Shown here: one piece after another, positions 1 to 11,110 of the stretch
Layout of the letters: each line of letters starts with the position of its first letter
How positions within the stretch are numbered: position 1 is the stretch's first letter
From: Purshia tridentata
Lineage: Eukaryota; Streptophyta; Magnoliopsida; Rosales; Rosaceae
DNA length: 51,313 bases
Reading direction: 5' to 3'
NCBI GenBank assembly: GCA_003254885.1
Contig: QANT01006979.1
Location: 1 to 51,313 of the forward strand
The notes under the pieces: generated by a model
The model's database searches: none
Seen by the model: only the letters and a program-made list of their open reading frames with translations
Told to the model about the DNA's origin: nothing
Translations under genes and position numbers: made by a program

Positions 1-8
1 AAAGATAA

Positions 9-443
9 TTTTTCTAAGGCTTATTATTGAATTTACCTCCTGAAACATACTCTTTTTTTTTATTTTACTTTTTGAAAGTTAAATCTTCTCACTTTACCCC
101 CCAAACTTTGAATCACAAGAGTAAATCCTTCCACTTTGCCCTTTAAATTCAACTTTATCCATTTGTCTAGTTTTTATCTCAATTTTGGCTCAACTTTTGA
201 CTCATTAAACTTCCCCCAAAATCAACAATTGTATACTCATTTTGAATATATGAATCTCCTCTTTACAATCATATAAAAATCACACAAAATGGAGCTCTAG
301 AACTCCAGATAATAGATAAAATTGAGGGTGTAGATGAAAGTGTAAAATTTGGGGAGAAAAGTAAGAGAATTTAACTTTCGGAGGGTAAAATGAAAAAAAG
401 AGTATGTTTCAGGGGATAAATTCCATAATAAGCCTTTTTCTAA
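9..443. mobile_element. Mutator-like foldback MITE with 9-bp target duplication
   Basis: The element runs from 18 to 434 and starts GGCTTATTAT, ending in the imperfect complement ATAATAAGCC. The flanking 9-mer TTTTTCTAA at 9-17 is repeated exactly at 435-443. The two arms (about 18-113 and 345-434) are long near-perfect inverted copies, so the element can fold into one large hairpin with a loop near 115-340. A 9-bp target duplication is the hallmark of Mutator-like transposons. There is no transposase, so it is non-autonomous. Confidence 0.85.
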
Positions 444-2626
444 TTAAACTCATTTTTTTAATTTTCAGTTCAAAACTTATTAGTTTTTTTTTCTTTGGTA
501 TTTTCAATTAAATACATGGAAGGCGATAGTTTGTAGTTTGTACACTTACACTTTCTCATCTTTTATTATTTCAATCCTCATTTAATGATGAAATTTACCT
601 TCATTGCATTTTCACCTTCTAGGACTTGATGTTTTTCTTTTTGTTCTTGTTTCTTCTTAGAAAATTCCTTTAGCTTCTCACTTGGACATTTTGATTTTCT
701 GCAAGTGCAACCCAATTATATTTCATTTCAATAAATGTCTTTTCTCTTGGTTTTCCTTTATACCTAGGTGCCTACGATCTTTTAGTGTGTTGCTCTTGGA
801 GTGAGTGCCCGTTATGCGAAGCTAGGTTTGCAAGCTTTTCTTTTTGTGGTTGAATGTGATTATGTGAACTTTCATAGATAATGCAAAGCCCTTAATGGGA
901 AAGGTTGAAAATGAAGATAGTGTTACCATGATACAATGGAGTTTTATCATTTGAAAGTATAGAATTGTCATTATCATTTATTATAAAGTTAAAATTAGGA
1001 CATGATATTGTGGGAATGGGAAACTCACCCTTTTATGAATGTGAAGCTAATGTCTAGTAGTGATCTTGGAATATTTGATGTTAATAGTTTCTTCTCTAGG
1101 ATTACATTGTCATGCTGTTCTTTACTTCTGTACAATTCAAAACAATCATAGATCGCAAGTTACATAGACAGTAGCATTGCCAAATTTTGACCTACCTTCT
1201 TTTCCCACATTAGGGGATATTTATTTGGTTGCTATTGTTCTTGTGTTAAATCCAAGGAGAAGAATAATTTGAGTCTGCAAGTGATAAAACCAAAGAAATT
1301 GTTCCTTTTGTTCTCCAATTTATGTTTAATACTCTTCGTGGCTTCATCTTCATAGCATTGCCATGTTTTTACCTTCTTTTCCTACATTAGGGGATATTTA
1401 TTTGATTTTATTGTTCGTGTTAAATCCAAAGGAAAGGATCATTTGAGTCTGAAAGTCATGAAACCAAAGAAACTGTTCCTTTTGTTCTCCAATTCATGTT
1501 TAATGCTCTTCGTGGTATCATCTTTAACTGGAATCAGGACTTGGAATTTCAAAAATTAATGGTGGAAGATAAAATGTACCACACACATAACAAGGTTGAT
1601 TCTTCTTAAATTTGAACAGAATTAAAGTATAAATTATTGTGATTATATTTTGTTGCATTGGAGGTGAATGTACGGTACCTCAAAATTCTACTGTCAAAGA
1701 GGTAATGATATTTGCTTGTTTACTGCTTGAATTTTCAATGGTTAAAGGGTTCAAACCAACGAGAAAAATATTCATACCGATTTGCATAAAAATTTCCGTC
1801 TTTGAACTCATTGAAATCAATGAGTGGTAAGATATTACTGATATCTCAGCAATATGTCATCGCCATACTGATGGATTTTAGCATTAGTGTGAAACGTGAA
1901 GATATTTTCAAAAGCTTTTTGTGGTGGACATCGTTCCATGTTAATTTCATGGCTAAATGAATAGGTTTTCAGAAAATACACACTCTTGATAAAAGAATTT
2001 GGTAATATGAATATTAGCTATCGGCACTTGGGTAATTTGTAAATTATTATGTTGGGTGATGTGTTCAAAATATAAAAATTATTTCTATTAGCTGCTTATA
2101 CCAATTATGATTAATGAGATTAAGAAGTTTTTGCAAATTAGAATTCAAATTTCAAGAACATACTGTGTAAGTGGGAGTGGCATGCACTGTATTCATCTTA
2201 CATGTCATATAGATATACTACTGAATGAAATTTACATGTTTAATTCATACATTATTAACTAATGTAGTATTTCCTAAATTTTAATACAAAATTTCTGTGT
2301 TTTTAAATCAATTTTGTTTCTCTGTGTAAATTTTCCGAAATTTATATCGCTAAAGATATTTTCATTCTTGGTTTCAATCAGTACACAGTGGTAAGTGGGA
2401 AGTGATCAAATAGTGGGTGTTGACCTGGTGCTCTTTTACTATTGTTTCACTTTGGTTCAACTTAATGAAAATGAACACATTCAGGTTATGTAAAGTAAGT
2501 GAGTAATATAGGGCAAGCATGGGTGTCAAAGTTATAGTCTTTTTCACACAGAAAGCATGATATATGAATATAACAGGATATGTAATTGAAACAACTGCAT
2601 AATCCTTCTAACTCTTCCCACCTGTA
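444..2626. other. Intergenic, AT-rich; no gene recognised
   Basis: I see no convincing coding region. The longest open frame (63 codons at 1639-1830) has no recognisable domain or splice context. The only clear structure is the tandem duplication at 1173-1525, listed separately. The last 100 bases are probably 3' UTR of the costars gene on the minus strand. Confidence 0.5.
1173..1525. repeat. Tandem duplication, about 180-bp unit, two copies
   Basis: Copy 1 (about 1173-1345) and copy 2 (about 1355-1525) share long stretches in order, including GCATTGCC, the block around CATTAGGGGATATTTATTTG, and the block around CTTTTGTTCTCCAATT. They differ by scattered substitutions and small indels, so the duplication is not recent. 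No coding content was seen. Confidence 0.8.
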
Positions 2627-4604
2627 TCATTTGGCCTCAGTCACTGCCGCTGGAGTGGGTTTGAGTATGATTTCCACATTGTCATGAACTCCTTGCAGGA
2701 GTAGCTCACCATCATATGTGAGAATTTTCCGCTTCTTTGCTGCTCTTAGTGTCCCAACCAGTGCTTCAAAAATGTTTGCACATCTATCATCATTAAAAAG
2801 CACCCCAAACGTGACCTACAGAAATTAAACCAAGTTTCATATATAGTAGGAAAACAAAGTTGAGATGTAGAAATAATGAAGCTTAAGGTATTACTATACC
2901 TCAGATAATAACTAAAGAAATAGAAACCTCTCACTGACCTCATGAATGCGACCAAATAATGGTTATTAAGCATTACAAATTATATTGTCCAACTTTCTTA
3001 CTCCATTTTTCACATCACGTGTTTGCGATTTGTGTGTGTGTGTGTGTGTGCGCGTGCACATCCACATGCATGCCAGAATGAACTTTTGCACCCACACATT
3101 GACATCACTTTTTTTTTTCCTTACCTATTGAACAAATGAATCTCCATTTGTCAGAAAAAAACAAATAAAAAAACAAAAAAGCTTGTGTTTGGACTTTCAT
3201 AATCATTCACTTGAAAAAACAGTAAATAATCTTTTCCGATAGGAGGAGGAAATTTAAAATTCATATGCATATAGCTCCTTCCCGCCAGCTTTCTAGAATT
3301 CACATCAGAAGGCTAGAAATTCAAAGTCCTAGCCCAAACAGCTGAGTAGATATCAGAAGCCTAAAGATTTCTGAAATTCTGAATGAGCTGAATTACCACA
3401 CAATGACCAACATTATCAAACACCAAATGGTGGTTCAGCTCTTTTGGAGGTGCTGAGTAGCTTTGAGTATAATGAAATGCATGCGTTCATTGCTTGATCC
3501 AATTCGGATCAGGTCTATTTTTTTTTTCTTTCTCTTTCTCTCTCTTGAGTGATTAAAAAATTTTAAATGGGAAGAATTTGCAATTGTAGGACACAGGGGA
3601 GATGCAAGATGAAGATAACATTCTAAAACAGTTGGTTAGATCATTATGTTCATCACGAAGTCCAAAATTTAATTTATGCTTATCTCTCACATATCGTCAT
3701 GTAAAAACTTTGTATTGAATTCATACCCAAAAACCAGGTTTTTCACGTATCAACATTCTAATCCCAAAGAAATGACCACTACAGTGATAATGACTTATAT
3801 TATACTTCCAAAGGAGCCCCAAGAAAAGAAAAAAAACAAATCAAAACAATCAAAATTGCAAAACCGCTCCTAACTTGCAATATTAGTCTTGAAAGAAATA
3901 GGGGAAAAATGCCACCTTCAACTTAAAAGATAAACTATATCTACAAATCCCGTCACACTATCACAAGAACCAAAGATCTCGAAATGATCTCAAGGAATCC
4001 TAATAATGAACAATCAGATCAAGCAAAATCCAATGAGAAATAAGTAATGAATTATAGATTTACAAACAAATCAATACCAAATGATTTGAGTCTTTTCTAC
4101 AATTAAAGTATTCAGTGAACTTTGTTGGTTATGATGAGTTAGCCTAGATTTACCATACAATCACAAGATCAGAACTTGAGAAAATAAAATGAAAATCAAT
4201 AGAAAACGCAGAACCTTTAATAGAACAACCACATCAACATGGCTAGTTCTCCCTACATAACATATCCAAAAGTCAACTAAAACATTGCAGATCCACCATA
4301 GAAATGGTCCAAATTATTTTCAGATTCCAGAAAAAAAAAAATTCACAGTAATTGTCAAAGCCTTTATACTTGCATTTCTCAATCAATCTGGGTCGAGATA
4401 AAATATTAACACTGAGTTGTGTAACAGAGTATCACTAAATTGAAAAAGAATATAATAGATTTAATATAGACCAGAGTTGGGAAGAGTGTTTGCATGTTTG
4501 TCTGTGACTGCATGTGAGATTACCTTGTAAGAGCCATCGTCTTGGACCTTGCCAAGCCTTTGGATTTCTTCTTTGAGACGCTCAACCTCTTCGTCCACAT
4601 TCAT
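2627..4604 (-). CDS. Costars family protein (ABRACL-like), 89 aa
   Basis: Two exons on the minus strand: 4604-4524 (27 codons) and 2815-2627 (62 codons plus TGA), joined in phase 0 across a 1.7-kb intron with GT-AG ends. The product starts MNVDEEVERLKEEIQRLG, an acidic amphipathic helix, then holds the conserved core around VTFGVLFNDDRCANIFEALV and GTLRAAKKRKILTYDGELL, ending in a short Pro/Ala tail. This is the costars domain, known from the C-terminus of the muscle protein STARS and from animal ABRACL. Small plant members of about 85-90 aa consist of this domain only, matching the length here. Family members act in the cytosol on actin dynamics. The start ATG is the only one in frame and gives the family N-terminus. 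The gene looks intact. Confidence 0.93.
3029..3056. repeat. TG microsatellite in the costars intron
   Basis: About ten TG dinucleotides (3031-3050) followed by CGCGTGCACA. It lies within the single intron of the costars gene and would be a candidate polymorphic marker. Confidence 0.9.
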
Positions 4605-5433
4605 GGTTTCACTTTCCTTTTCTGTGCCTCTTAGGAGAAGTCGAGCCTTCTATTTGTTAAGAGTGTAGAAAAAGATAGGATGACCAAGCAAGGGCCCACA
4701 TTAGTTTAATCTCCTTTTATCATTCTATTTATATTTTGTTTTGGTTTGGGGAATTAGAATTTTGATCAATTATTTAATTTTTTTTTTCATTAAGTCCCTC
4801 TCGTTTAATTTATTTAGAGCATTTTCAAAGTAGATAGAAATCTATAAGTTAAAATGTACTTTATTAGCATTTTGTCATGAAAATGTCATTCCACAACAAA
4901 ATCTCACTCTAATAGATAGAGGATGGTTTTTTTGCTGCTTATATATTGATCAAAGGGTTTTGTTTTCATACCCATACAAATCCTCTTCACATAAAAAAGA
5001 CATGCAATTTTTTTTTGTTGGTTTTTGCCAATTAAAATAATGAAAGTGTTATAGTTTTGTATTTAAATCATATTTTTACTTTACTTTTTATGGAAGGTTT
5101 ATTGAACATTAATTTGATTAAAATAGCACGTTTAACTCGTTAATACCCTTCAACCAAACAAAAAAAGAATAAAAGTAAAGACAAAACAACTTTAACAAGG
5201 ATATACCAGAAAACAATACAATAGTTGTTCACCCCACTATAATTGTCAAAACAAAACTATACCAGACACCATTCATGTGCAAACTTGATCAAGTAACTAA
5301 ATGGAAAATATAAGTGATGATACTCCCTACAGCAACTTCAAAGTTCCAAGGCCCAACTAATTCACAAAACACACAAAATTATAACCTAAAAAAGGTGAAT
5401 GTTATTGGTTTATCCTAACATAATAACAAACAT
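4605..5433. other. Gap between two minus-strand genes: costars promoter and MYB/SANT 3' side
   Basis: AT-rich with long T runs and no coding region. The part just right of 4604 must hold the costars 5' UTR and promoter. The part left of 5434 would be the 3' UTR of the MYB/SANT-like gene. I recognise no repeat or conserved motif. Confidence 0.5.
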
Positions 5434-6408
5434 TCATTTTAGGCTATGAAGCCAGGCTCTTTTCCTTGCATCAGACATCTTCATAAACATCCTTCTCCAA
5501 TCAAAACTAGTAAATTTCTCACAAGCTCTAACATAATCAACATCGTTCACGCCTTCCATAGCCTCCAATACTTCCATGCAATCTTCAATGGAGCCTAATT
5601 CTCTAAAAGGAGAGGATACTTCCTTATTCTTCTTACTTTCGATCTTTGCCAATGAAGCTTCAGTCTTACCACTTGCAGCTTTTGTCCAAGCTTCAAGTGC
5701 AACATCCATTTTGGCGGACTTAGATGCCTTTGATTTTGAGTGAAGATCAACTGGGGGGTTTAAAAGGCAGCGTTTATGTGTGTTGCTAGTACCTTCATGT
5801 CCCTCACTATAAGCTTTTGTGCCACTTTCAGTCTCTAAATCTCTCTCGTCATCGGAATTTGGAGGAGAATGAGTAGATGCATAATGCATTTGTCCAGTAG
5901 CAGCTGTATTGTTGAAAATATCATCAAGCAAATGATAATGAAGGCATCCCTTTTTACGAAAACGGCTTGCAAACCTGTTTTTCTGATATATTAAAACAAG
6001 ACACATTAGAACAAATAACTATGCATAGCCAATTATAGGACTCCCAAATGTCTCAGTAAGGAATTATATAACACGCATATGGCATACCTTAATGTAGGCT
6101 GTCCAAACTTCTTCAGATGCCTGAACCATGTTGTTGTTAGGGTCCAAACTCATCCCCGTATAAGCCACAAGCTTTGCAAACTCACGATGTATCTTACGCA
6201 ATCGATTATATTTTGCCTTCAATTTCTCACGATTGTATCTCTTACCAAACTTACTAAAAAGAGCCTTTTCTATTGCAGCCCATTCATTCTTATCCAAAGT
6301 TGAGGTTTGTGATGCATCATGCAATAGGTAAATGAAATATTCCTCAATGGGAATTGGCCATTGGGCAACGCTGTCAAAGTCATTTTCTAAGTCCTTTTTT
6401 GACGTCAT
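5434..6408 (-). CDS. MYB/SANT-like DNA-binding domain protein, about 289 aa
   Basis: Two exons: 6408-6088 (107 codons) and 5982-5434 (182 codons plus stop), joined in phase 0 (AAG|GTATGC donor, CAG acceptor). The N-terminal half has the trihelix-like Myb/SANT pattern (Pfam Myb_DNA-bind_3 type): W-P near residue 17, LDKNEWAAIEKALFSKFG, then LKAKYNRLRKIHREFAKLV, and a closing EEVWTAYIK. The second exon opens KNRFASRFRKKGCLHYHLL, typical of this family, followed by ATGQMHYAST, a serine/lysine-rich linker and a helical C-terminus (FDWRRMFMKMSDARKRAWL). Such proteins are plant nuclear factors related to the Myb-like partner proteins of PIF/Harbinger transposons. An upstream in-frame ATG at 6429 is possible, but TTTCAT...CTACATAG just upstream looks like a 3' splice site ending at 6417, which favours the ATG at 6408 with a 5' UTR intron. 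Target genes are unknown. Confidence 0.8.
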
Positions 6409-6429
6409 TTCGTACACTATGTAGTACAA

Positions 6430-8000
6430 AGATGAAAAAAAAAAAAAAAATTACTGCACATGCTGATAATTATTAATCAACCATATACTGTTTTCCATTT
6501 TTTTTGGGTAAAAATGTTCTCTGCAATAATGCAACTTCATTGAATAAATCTAACGGACCTACAGCCAAAACATGATCTCTAATGGAGCTTAATATCACAC
6601 ACACAAGGATTATATATTCGATCTAGCTGCAGTAGTTTTACCCTCAATTAACATGTATTTTGAACCTTCTAAACCCAATCCCCTAATTTGGAACCAATTG
6701 AACATTATTAATAGAACTCTAATTTCAGACAATCAAAAAGTCACCAGTAGGCCCAGCATAATTAGAACTCTAATTTCAGACAGTCAAGCAGGCCCAACAC
6801 CAAATAGAATCTAATTCAGAAAATCAAGGTAACGGAAAACACAAACAGAGAACAATGACATAACAACAAATGTCAAAGATGGACATGAACTAATTATAAA
6901 CTCCAGCAGTGACTTACACATCAATAAAGCTCCTCTAGCTAGATCTGCTTTTTACCAATAAGAAATGTTAATGAATCTTGCACACATGCAATAGTGCAAT
7001 TTCCTTACTATATTGAAGCACAATACCAACAACTTGCAACATCATTAAGTTCGACCACCATTAAGGTTTATACAGAATAACTATTCAAGCAGTACAAGCA
7101 CCTAAGTAGTTCATCATCCACGTGAGCACCAAAATCAAGTTAGTGCAATTGCCTAGGGTACTAGATAAATATAGTGATTGACTACATGCATCTAAAATTT
7201 ATGCATCATCATTGTCTTTCACTGGAAACTTTACTGTCATGTAAAATTACTTTCTATTCCAAAACACGTATGAAAGTCAAAACCATAACATGCAAAATCA
7301 GAATCAACAACTCAGTAATAAATCCCAACCCATCAGCGCTACTCAAAACACACAGGTACTTGGAAACCTTGAAAAATGCAGCCTATAAAAGAATTAAAGC
7401 AACCAAAAACCTTACTCCTAAGTGGAAAATAAATTTCAAAGAATCTGAATAAGTTATATGGACGAATAAATCTCAAAAAGATTATTGTAATTCAAAGACC
7501 AAATCCATCAAAGGGCCATCAAGATCAATAAATCCTCCTTCACCAGCAAAGCTGTAAGATTATGAAGTCCAAAAGGTACCGGACAGTACTTCCAAACGCT
7601 GATCATATTGAAATTAAAAACCAAGGACAGAACATAAAGGGCTAGAACTTAAAACAGTAGGCTGGTGAAATTGGATGGCGCATAAGCGCCTTAAAACAAT
7701 AGTTCATTGCATCAATTCATCAATAACAAAAAAAATAGATCCTCTTTCACATCTAAAGGCTATATAACACATAGGGGCCTATACATCCAAACACAAAACA
7801 GAGGCATCAAGTTAACCAAAATAGCACCTCCATGACAAACAATTAAAAAAGTAACATTTCCCAATTCATACAGCATTTATTTTTGGTACAGAAACAAATA
7901 GCATTAACTAAGGAGAAGAGTATATTAATGTGTATGAATCAATCACTACAAATAAAATAATATATTCTGTCCAAATACCAAATCCTAATATATATAAAAG
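6430..8000. other. Upstream of the MYB/SANT gene; no coding region, probable 5' UTR intron
   Basis: AT-rich with only short unsupported open frames. If the splice acceptor at 6417 is used, this stretch is largely one long leader intron of the MYB/SANT-like gene. No transposon ends were recognised. Confidence 0.35.
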
Positions 8001-8128
8001 CATCACCGAGCCATCTAAGAATTGTATATCTCACCTTATTCAGATCTTCCGGAATTAAAACCAACATCACCGAGCCATCTAAGAATTGTATATCTCACCT
8101 TCTTCAGATCTTCCGGAATTAAAACCAA
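8001..8128. repeat. Perfect-length 64-bp tandem duplication
   Basis: 8001-8064 and 8065-8128 are head-to-tail copies starting CATCACCGAGCC, differing by a single base (A at 8038 versus C in the second copy). The copied unit contains the end of the alcohol-dehydrogenase-like exon remnant and its splice donor, so the donor is present twice. The near-identity implies a recent event. Confidence 0.92.
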
Positions 8129-8174
8129 CACTAATAATTCTTGAAGCCCCAGAAATCCTAGCTCCTCCAACAGC
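8099..8174 (-). pseudogene. Alcohol-dehydrogenase-like exon remnant
   Basis: Read on the minus strand from an AG acceptor after a T-rich tract (TTTCAG|GCTGTTGG) to an AG|GTGAGA donor, 76 nt encode AVGGARISGASRIISVGFNS then GRSEE. This matches the start of the NAD-binding Rossmann segment of plant class P/III alcohol dehydrogenases, where GARISGASRIIGVD-LNSSRFEE is the usual wording. The glycine/alanine helix is shortened and the acidic residue that ends the second beta strand (D in GVD) is replaced by G. No other ADH exons (zinc-binding cysteines, GHE motif) were found nearby, so this is an isolated fragment. It could have been recruited into a leader exon of the MYB/SANT-like gene on the same strand. 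Confidence 0.55.
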
Positions 8175-8621
8175 CTGAAACATGACCATTTTAAACATAT
8201 CTTTTCATCATACATAAAGACAAGCACTAAAATACCCAAATCCTAGAAATGGTAGGGGCAAAGGTAGAATCAAAACTAATAACAGAAACTCAATGCTGAG
8301 GAACCATAAACTGAAATAAATCAGATATTTTACACAACAGCACAAATGGAAAAATATCAAATAGCAAAAACAAACCCCACCCAAAGTAAAGATAAAAACA
8401 GCCCAACTTTGAAGAAAAATGCATAGCCAGCAAACACATTGCACTTGGGCTGGTTGTAGGAAACCTCAGCAAAAATAAAGGCCAATCTTTTATCTTGAAA
8501 GAAATGAAATCGGTAAAGAGAATCAGAGATGGAGAAGCTTATCTGGGTTCTATAAAGAAGTAATCCGAGCCCAACTCAAGAACCAGAAAATTGCATATTT
8601 TCATGAAAGTGAACACATACC

Positions 8622-9010
8622 CAAAGAAGCTTTAGGAAAGGACCCAAGAAGCTCAGAATCCATAACGATGCTTCACTTCAGTTCAGCTTTTCACTGACAC
8701 CCCTATGAAAAAAGCACAGCAAAAACCCACCAATTCACTGTCTGTAATCAAATAATTAAGAACTAAATCAGAAAATTAAAACCAAAATCAACAAACTAAA
8801 AGAAGAAAACACATTAACAAAAATTTGTTAGTGCAGCTTTAAACAAAATCTAATTCTGTGGCCAAAAAACAAAATAATTACCTTGAGATTTGAACTGGAA
8901 GAGACACAAGCAGAGAGAAAGAGCTTAGCAAGATCTTCGAGTAGAGAACGATAGCATTGTTGGAGCAGAGAGAGATGAGAACGGTGGCTTGGTAAGAGCC
9001 AAAAAAAAAA
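8622..9010 (-). other. Candidate leader exons and promoter of a minus-strand transcript
   Basis: On the minus strand there is a strong donor context (TCTCAAG|GTAATT at 8883/8882). It is followed by an AG acceptor near 8703 after a T-rich tract, and by another donor-like TTTGG|GTATGTG near 8624. The segment 8882-9000 is CT-rich as read on the minus strand, like many plant 5' UTRs. These could be leader exons feeding the ADH-like exon and then the MYB/SANT-like gene. The short frame MDSELLGSFPKASLG within the second segment is not a known protein. Inference from splice signals only. Confidence 0.3.
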
Positions 9011-9067
9011 ATACAATGTTTATCGTTTTTGGAAAAGGGTCTTTTTGAGATTTGCTTATGAAAATTC

Positions 9068-9537
9068 ATTTAAAACCGGTTTGGTTCAAGAAATTGATTT
9101 TTTGAAAAATTAATTCTTATGCATTTTTCCGTTGCAGGGAATGTAATATTTCTATTTTTACTGTATTTGTTAATACTCAGAAAATAAATAAGAATTATTT
9201 TTTTATTTTCATTTTTATGTTTGATAAGTGTAGGAATAGAATATTATTTAATTTTCTAATTATACAGTATAAAAAATATGTAATAAATAGTTTAACTAGA
9301 TTTAAAATTTTAAAAAATTAGTAGGAATAAATTTGTCTATAAAATGTGTAGTAAACATTTTTTCAAAAGAGGAGAAAACAAAACTCAAGCTTGAGTAAGG
9401 TATCTTTTTTCCCTTATGGGGACATCAGATTTCTTTGGATCAAAAAATCATTTTCCTTCCATACACTAACCAAATTTGAGAATGAAATTGATTTCTCATT
9501 CTCAAGCCTCCAAAAATTAAACCAAACGAACCCTTAA
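9068..9537. mobile_element. Possible degenerate hAT-like MITE
   Basis: The left end (GGTTTGGTTCAAGAAATTG) and right end (complement of CCAAACGAACCCTTAA) carry the 'GGTTYGTTTGGTT' wording often seen at the ends of plant hAT-type miniature elements. Inside are repeated AATGAGAAT/TCATTTTTATG-like segments. The ends are imperfect and I could not define a target duplication. A related-looking sequence lies near 45480-46130. Confidence 0.35.
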
Positions 9538-9834
9538 AAGTAGATAAAAATGAGATGCCAAACAAAATGTTTTTTGTGTTTTCAAGAAGAGTAAAGGAAT
9601 CTTTTTAGTCCCTATTTGCCCAATTTTCTCTCACTACACATCCTTTCTCACCTCACACCCTATTTTTTTTTAATTTTATTAATTTCTTAATACACACTCT
9701 CAAATTTCTTAAAATATCTTTATTATACAACAAAATCCACCACCTTGACCTCGACCCCACCACCCACCGTCAACTGTCCAGCCTTTTGCCACTATTGTCG
9801 GCTAAGCTTAGCTGGGCTTAACCATTGCGGTGAG

Positions 9835-10072
9835 TTAGATCGATTTGGAGGCCGACGACCTACAACAAATTGGAGAGAGAGATAGACAGAGTAGAGAAAA
9901 GAGGTGAGAGAAAGGCAGACAAGAGATAGAAAGAGACAGAGAGAAGGAGATAGAGGGGGGAGAAAGAGAGAAGGAGGTGGTGCAAAGAGAGCGGAGGAGC
10001 TCGTCGGAGGTTTGCTGTCGTTGACAATGGCAGCGATGCCGGAGGTTCGTTGGGTCTTTTTTTTTTTTTGTN
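9835..10072. other. Purine-rich (GA) tract with a short unsupported frame and one N
   Basis: 9872-9990 is almost pure purine (GAGAGA/AGAAGG mixtures) on the plus strand. It is followed by GC-rich sequence with ATG at 10027 that runs into a T homopolymer with an N at 10072. Open frames here on both strands are low-complexity and I do not believe them. It may be the decayed 5' end of a lost gene, or a promoter-proximal GA tract. Confidence 0.4.
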
Positions 10073-10146
10073 ATTTTCATTTTGAGTTAAGTTTGTAATT
10101 TCAAAAAAAAAAAAGGAGTTTGTAATTTTAGAAGGCTTTTTTACGT

Positions 10147-10494
10147 AAATATCCACTAAATTATAGGAGGTGTGCTCCCATACCACCTAAATTTTTTTTT
10201 ACTATTTATCACATGAAGTTATCAATATGTGCCAATATGGCACCTCTAGTCAATTTTTCTGTTAAATTGTTAACTTTTTTCTTAAACTTCTTAATTTGCC
10301 CTCAATATAATTAAGAAAAACAAAATTTTTTTATGGGCAAATTCAAAAATTTAAGAAAAAAGTTAATAATTTAATAGTAAAATTAACTATAGGTGCCACA
10401 TTAACACATATTGATAATTTCAGGTAATAAATAGTAAAAAAAATTTAGCTGGTACGGCAGCACACTCTCTACAGTCGAGGAGTATTTCCATTTG
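10147..10494. mobile_element. Foldback MITE, about 350 bp
   Basis: The left arm (about 10147-10300) contains GGTGTGCTCCCATACCACC, a long T run, ATCACATGAAGTTATCAATATG and GGCACCTCTAGTCAATTTT. The right arm (about 10320-10494) carries their inverted copies in reverse order (GTACGGCAGCACAC, ATTGATAATTTCAGG, AACTATAGGTGCC). The arms make up nearly all of the element, so it is a snap-back hairpin without coding capacity. I could not identify a clean target duplication, so the superfamily is open. It lies about 0.6 kb upstream of the first GATA gene. Confidence 0.75.
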
Positions 10495-10573
10495 AGAAAA
10501 TAAGTATGGAAGTAGCACTTTTTTTAGTAGGATACCAAACCGTCCCAAACTCTTTCGCAGTATCACTCACCAG

Positions 10574-10672
10574 TTAACAGTAACAACTAACAACTAACAA
10601 CTGACAACTAACAACTAAGAACTAACAACTAACAACTAACAACTAAGAACTAACAACTAACAACTAACAAGT
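10574..10672. repeat. 7-bp minisatellite (AACTAAC)n
   Basis: About 13 consecutive copies of a 7-mer (AACTAAC phase), some varied to AACTGAC or AACTAAG. The variants are spaced regularly enough to suggest a higher-order unit of about 40 bp. It lies about 440 bp upstream of the GATA start codon, in or near its 5' UTR/promoter. Confidence 0.9.
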
Positions 10673-11110
10673 GGCCAACTCCACTGGCATATTCTGTAAA
10701 TACGTGAATCCTGTAGGGTCATTTTTCCCAACCCCTTCATCCTCAACTCCTCCCTCATCCCACCACCTTCTCTTCACCTCCCAAAGCAGATTGAATTCCC
10801 AAATTCAGCCCCCTCATTCTTTGCTCCCAGACAACTCTTTTTTTGTAATCAAATCAAATAAAATTAGGGTTTTCAAATCCCAATTAAATGTCAGTTTCTT
10901 AGTTTTTTTTAAAAAAAAAATCTCTGAAGCGCTTTTGAATTGGGCGTGGAGGTGATGTGGGGTTGTGTGTCTTCTTCTTTTGTTTCAATTCTAGGGTTTT
11001 AATTTTTCAATTTTTGCTATAAATTCAAATTTCTATTTGAGGGCTGGCTTTTTATCATTTTCTGAAATTTTGGTGAGTTGGATCTTGAGCTGTAATGTAA
11101 AGCTATAGAA

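Noticed and set aside
1639..1830. 63-codon frame MIIFCCIGGECTV...
   Set aside because: No conserved domain, splice context or homology that I recognise; length expected by chance in AT-rich DNA.
8622..8670. Short frame MDSELLGSFPKASLG as the start of an ADH protein
   Set aside because: It does not resemble any ADH N-terminus, and the expected catalytic exons are missing.
9835..10186. Arg/Ser/Leu-rich frames on both strands
   Set aside because: They come from the GA-rich tract and homopolymers and include an N; no domain.
10671..10955. 94-codon frame starting MANSTGIFCKY, upstream of the first GATA gene
   Set aside because: Low-complexity Ser/Pro-rich then Lys/Phe-rich translation with no family pattern. 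It lies in the probable 5' UTR and ends in an A-run.
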